Part shown: piece by piece, positions 62,041-64,000 of the stretch
Layout: every line of letters starts with the position of its first letter
Numbering within the stretch: position 1 is the stretch's first letter
Assembly: GCA_015069575.1 (NCBI GenBank)
Contig: SVIH01000006.1
Location: 1 to 64,000 of the forward strand
Length of the DNA stretch: 64,000 nt
Direction of reading: 5' to 3'
From: Clostridiales bacterium
GTDB lineage: Bacteria; Bacillota; Clostridia; Christensenellales; QALW01
The notes under the pieces: generated by a model
Told to the model about the DNA's origin: nothing
What the model saw: only the letters and a program-made list of their open reading frames with translations
Database searches by the model: none
Translations under genes and position numbers: made by a program

Positions 62041-62614
62041 AAACGAACTTTTTTCAAAAGGTTTCAAAAGCGTTTGCGGTATTGATGAGGCAGGCAGAGG
62101 TCCACTTGCAGGGCCTGTATGCGCAGCAGCAGTTATACTTAACACAAATGATATTCCTGAAGGAATTAACGACTCAAAAAAACTAACAGAGAAAAAACGG
62201 GAAGCACTTTATGATAAAATCATGGAAAGCGCTATAGTTTCTTACAGTTTGGTTGATGCAAAAATAATTGATGAAATTAACATTCGTCAGGCAACGATTC
62301 TTGCAATGCAAAATGCGGCAAAAGGAATGGCAGTAAAGCCTGATTTCTTGCTTATTGACGGAAATTTCACTATTGGATTAAGTAAAAACGAAAAATTCGT
62401 AATTGGTGGCGACGCAAAATCGTTAAGTATCGGCGCAGCAAGTATTATTGCAAAAGTAACAAGGGACAGGCTTATGCTTGAAATAGATAAGGAATATCCA
62501 ATGTATAATTTTAAAAAGCACAAAGGATACGGAACAAAAGAACATATTGAAGCGATTAAAAAATACGGTCCATGCCCATATCACAGGCAAAGTTTCTTAA
62601 CAAAAATACTATGA
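62024..62614 (+). CDS. rnhB: Ribonuclease HII
   Basis: Removes RNA from RNA-DNA hybrids and single ribonucleotides. 196 residues with GIDEAGRGPLAGPV (catalytic D21, E22), LIDGN with the third Asp and ASIIAKVTRDRLM. The rbgA-rnhB-yraN order is conserved in Firmicutes. Confidence 0.95.
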   Translation: MTLEFENELFSKGFKSVCGIDEAGRGPLAGPVCAAAVILNTNDIPEGINDSKKLTEKKREALYDKIMESAIVSYSLVDAKIIDEINIRQATILAMQNAAKGMAVKPDFLLIDGNFTIGLSKNEKFVIGGDAKSLSIGAASIIAKVTRDRLMLEIDKEYPMYNFKKHKGYGTKEHIEAIKKYGPCPYHRQSFLTKIL

Positions 62615-62964
62615 ACAAAAGGGAAAAGGGATTTTTGGGTGAAAGTATTGCCCAGAAATATTTAAAAAAACAAGGTTACAAGATAGTAGAAACAAACTAT
62701 CATGCGTCTAAATTTGCCGAAATTGATATTATTGCAAAGCACAAAGATTATCTTGTGTTTATTGAGGTTAAAATGCGTTTTAGCACTGTAAAAGGCTATG
62801 GCAGGGAAGCGGTAACCGTAAAAAAACAGCAAAATATAAGGTTTGCGGCACAACATTATTTAATTTATAAAATAAAACAGGATGTTCCGGTAAGGTTTGA
62901 TGTTCTTGAAATCACTAGCCTTGGGGATGTTCCTGAAATTCAATTAATACAAAATGCATTTTAG
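62611..62964 (+). CDS. yraN: YraN/UPF0102 family nuclease-like protein
   Basis: 117 residues starting MNKREKGFLGESIAQKYL; the ATG at 62611 overlaps the rnhB stop (ATGA). The PD-(D/E)xK-type core AEIDIIAKHKDYLVFIEVK keeps the Asp and the E-x-K residues of Holliday-junction-resolvase-like nucleases. Function in cells is not established. Confidence 0.92.
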   Translation: MNKREKGFLGESIAQKYLKKQGYKIVETNYHASKFAEIDIIAKHKDYLVFIEVKMRFSTVKGYGREAVTVKKQQNIRFAAQHYLIYKIKQDVPVRFDVLEITSLGDVPEIQLIQNAF

Positions 62965-62976
62965 AAGGAGAAAACA

Positions 62977-64000
62977 ATGAAAAAAAGACTTTTAGCAGTT
63001 ATATTAATAATAATTTCATTGCTTGTTCTTTGCTCATGCCAAAAAAATTCTAATCAGGAATACGGGCAGAATTTACTTTCAAACAACGGCTTTGAAGAAC
63101 AGACGGGGGAAAGTGTAACAGATTGGGCGTTAGAGAGATACGATACTTCTGCCCCATCAAGTTATTATAGGGTTGAAGCAGTTTCCCATGCGCCTGAAGG
63201 CGAAAATGTTCTGGTTATTGAAAACCCTGAATTTAACGATGCCCGTTTTATTCAGAAAATCTCCGTTGAGCCTGATTCATATTACAAGTTAAGTGCATTT
63301 GTAAAAACAGAACAAATTCAACAGGATTCCAGTGAAACAGGCGCAAACATTTGTTTTTTGCAAACTTATTGCAAAAGCGATTTTGTAAAAGCGAATTCTG
63401 ATTGGCAGGAAGTTGTTCTTTATGGCAAAACAGATAGTAAAACAAAAGAGGTAACTGTTGCGTTAAGGCTTGGTTATTATAGCGCAGATGCTTCAGGTAA
63501 AGCCTATTTTGATAATGTATCACTTACAAAAATAAAAGATGTGCCGCAAGGTGTTTTGGCTTCATCGATGAAGTCTTTTGAGTTTGCATCTTCTTCTGAA
63601 GAAAACAACGATACTAATACAACAAATAATGCTGATAAAACACAGGCAAATGTTGTAATGACGGGCGTTGCCTTATTCCTTGTGCTTGTTCTTTTCTTGC
63701 TTTGGGCTAAAGGCGGTCTTGATTTCAAGATAAAAGACGCGTATGTAATTATTCTTCTTGCCCTTTTAATAAGGCTTATTGCTTCAGGACTTTATACGGG
63801 CTTTAAAGTGGATATAAATTGCTTTGCCGCCTGGGGCGAAAGAATGGCAGAATTAGGATTAACAAAATTCTATTCAGAAGATTATTTCTGCGATTATCCG
63901 CCATTATATATGATAGTTTTAGGCATAATATCATTTATAACAAAGCCCTTTGAAATTAATTTACAGGAAGGCTTTGGGCTTGTTCTGTTAAAATTACCTG
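62977..64000 (+). CDS. Lipoprotein-like CBM domain fused to a GT-C type membrane glycosyltransferase (3' end outside window)
   Basis: 341 codons are visible, open at the right edge. The ATG follows AGAAGGAG. Order: signal sequence with lipobox VLCSC (C21); a CBM4/9-like jelly roll at about 33-186 (NLLSNNGFEEQTGESVTDW ... KAYFDNVSLTKI); a polar linker; a transmembrane helix (about 228-247); then further helices. The loop after the second helix, INCFAAWGERM...DYPPLYMIVLG, has the Asp and D-Y-P-P motif of PMT-like/GT87-like GT-C glycosyltransferases. The fusion of an extracytoplasmic sugar-binding module to a glycosyltransferase is unusual. Acceptor and donor are unknown. Confidence 0.7.
   Translation, partial: MKKRLLAVILIIISLLVLCSCQKNSNQEYGQNLLSNNGFEEQTGESVTDWALERYDTSAPSSYYRVEAVSHAPEGENVLVIENPEFNDARFIQKISVEPDSYYKLSAFVKTEQIQQDSSETGANICFLQTYCKSDFVKANSDWQEVVLYGKTDSKTKEVTVALRLGYYSADASGKAYFDNVSLTKIKDVPQGVLASSMKSFEFASSSEENNDTNTTNNADKTQANVVMTGVALFLVLVLFLLWAKGGLDFKIKDAYVIILLALLIRLIASGLYTGFKVDINCFAAWGERMAELGLTKFYSEDYFCDYPPLYMIVLGIISFITKPFEINLQEGFGLVLLKLP

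Overview
The window looks like chromosomal DNA of a low-GC, endospore-lineage member of the Clostridia (Bacillota). The signs are a spoIIAA-spoIIAB-sigF operon, AGGAGG-type ribosome binding sites with frequent TTG/GTG starts, extended -10 promoters, a Na+-translocating decarboxylase beta subunit, rubrerythrin with a PerR-type regulator, and surface proteins (BspA-like repeats, carbohydrate-binding jelly rolls) typical of gut Clostridia. It is almost entirely protein coding. I found no rRNA, tRNA, CRISPR array or prophage. The only mobile DNA is the end of an IS3-type element at the left edge.

Layout. 0-0.4 kb: IS end, a terminator and a possible small transcript. 0.4-1.9 kb (-): spoIIA operon. 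2.0-14.3 kb (+): miaB-mutS-mutL-miaA (tRNA A37 modification and mismatch repair), then a methionine gamma-lyase-like PLP enzyme, a DUF1015 protein, aspartate kinase, a YiiX-like cysteine hydrolase and cysteine synthase; then a lone AraC regulator. 15.2-21.2 kb (-): dnaN-recF-aldo/keto reductase-gltX-oadB-oadG, apparently one transcription unit. 21.2-21.6 kb: AT-rich, DnaA-box-bearing, gene-free stretch that looks like oriC, but no dnaA follows. 21.6-30.2 kb (-): two tandem GH99-like genes, a YgjP-type peptidase, a GH13 glucosidase and glycogen phosphorylase, with one perfect and one near-perfect parS site. 30.4-33.0 kb (+): a NAGPA-type glycosidase and ComM. 33.2-48.8 kb (-): SH3 surface protein, uvrB-uvrA-histidine phosphatase, BspA-like protein, WYL regulator, beta-propeller-like and DivIVA-like proteins after pncB, then lgt and ispE. 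48.9-51 kb (+): D,D-carboxypeptidase and MntP. 51-54.3 kb (-): perR-rubrerythrin and a polar amino-acid ABC transporter. 54.5-64 kb (+): two U32 proteins, aroC, aroQ, nadE, (a minus-strand NahK-like kinase), rbgA, rnhB, yraN, and a lipoprotein-CBM-glycosyltransferase fusion cut by the window end.

Most interesting: (1) the ABC transporter substrate-binding protein at 53.5-54.3 kb appears to be a natural circular permutation, with its C-terminal half encoded before its N-terminal half; (2) several independent signs (DnaA boxes, dnaN-recF, parS pair, base-skew change) place the replication origin in this window although dnaA is absent from its usual position; (3) an IS-end-like palindrome sits inside the loop of the mntP/rubrerythrin terminator; (4) the three jelly-roll CBM-like domains, the GH99-like pair and the CBM-GT fusion suggest a surface-glycan theme.
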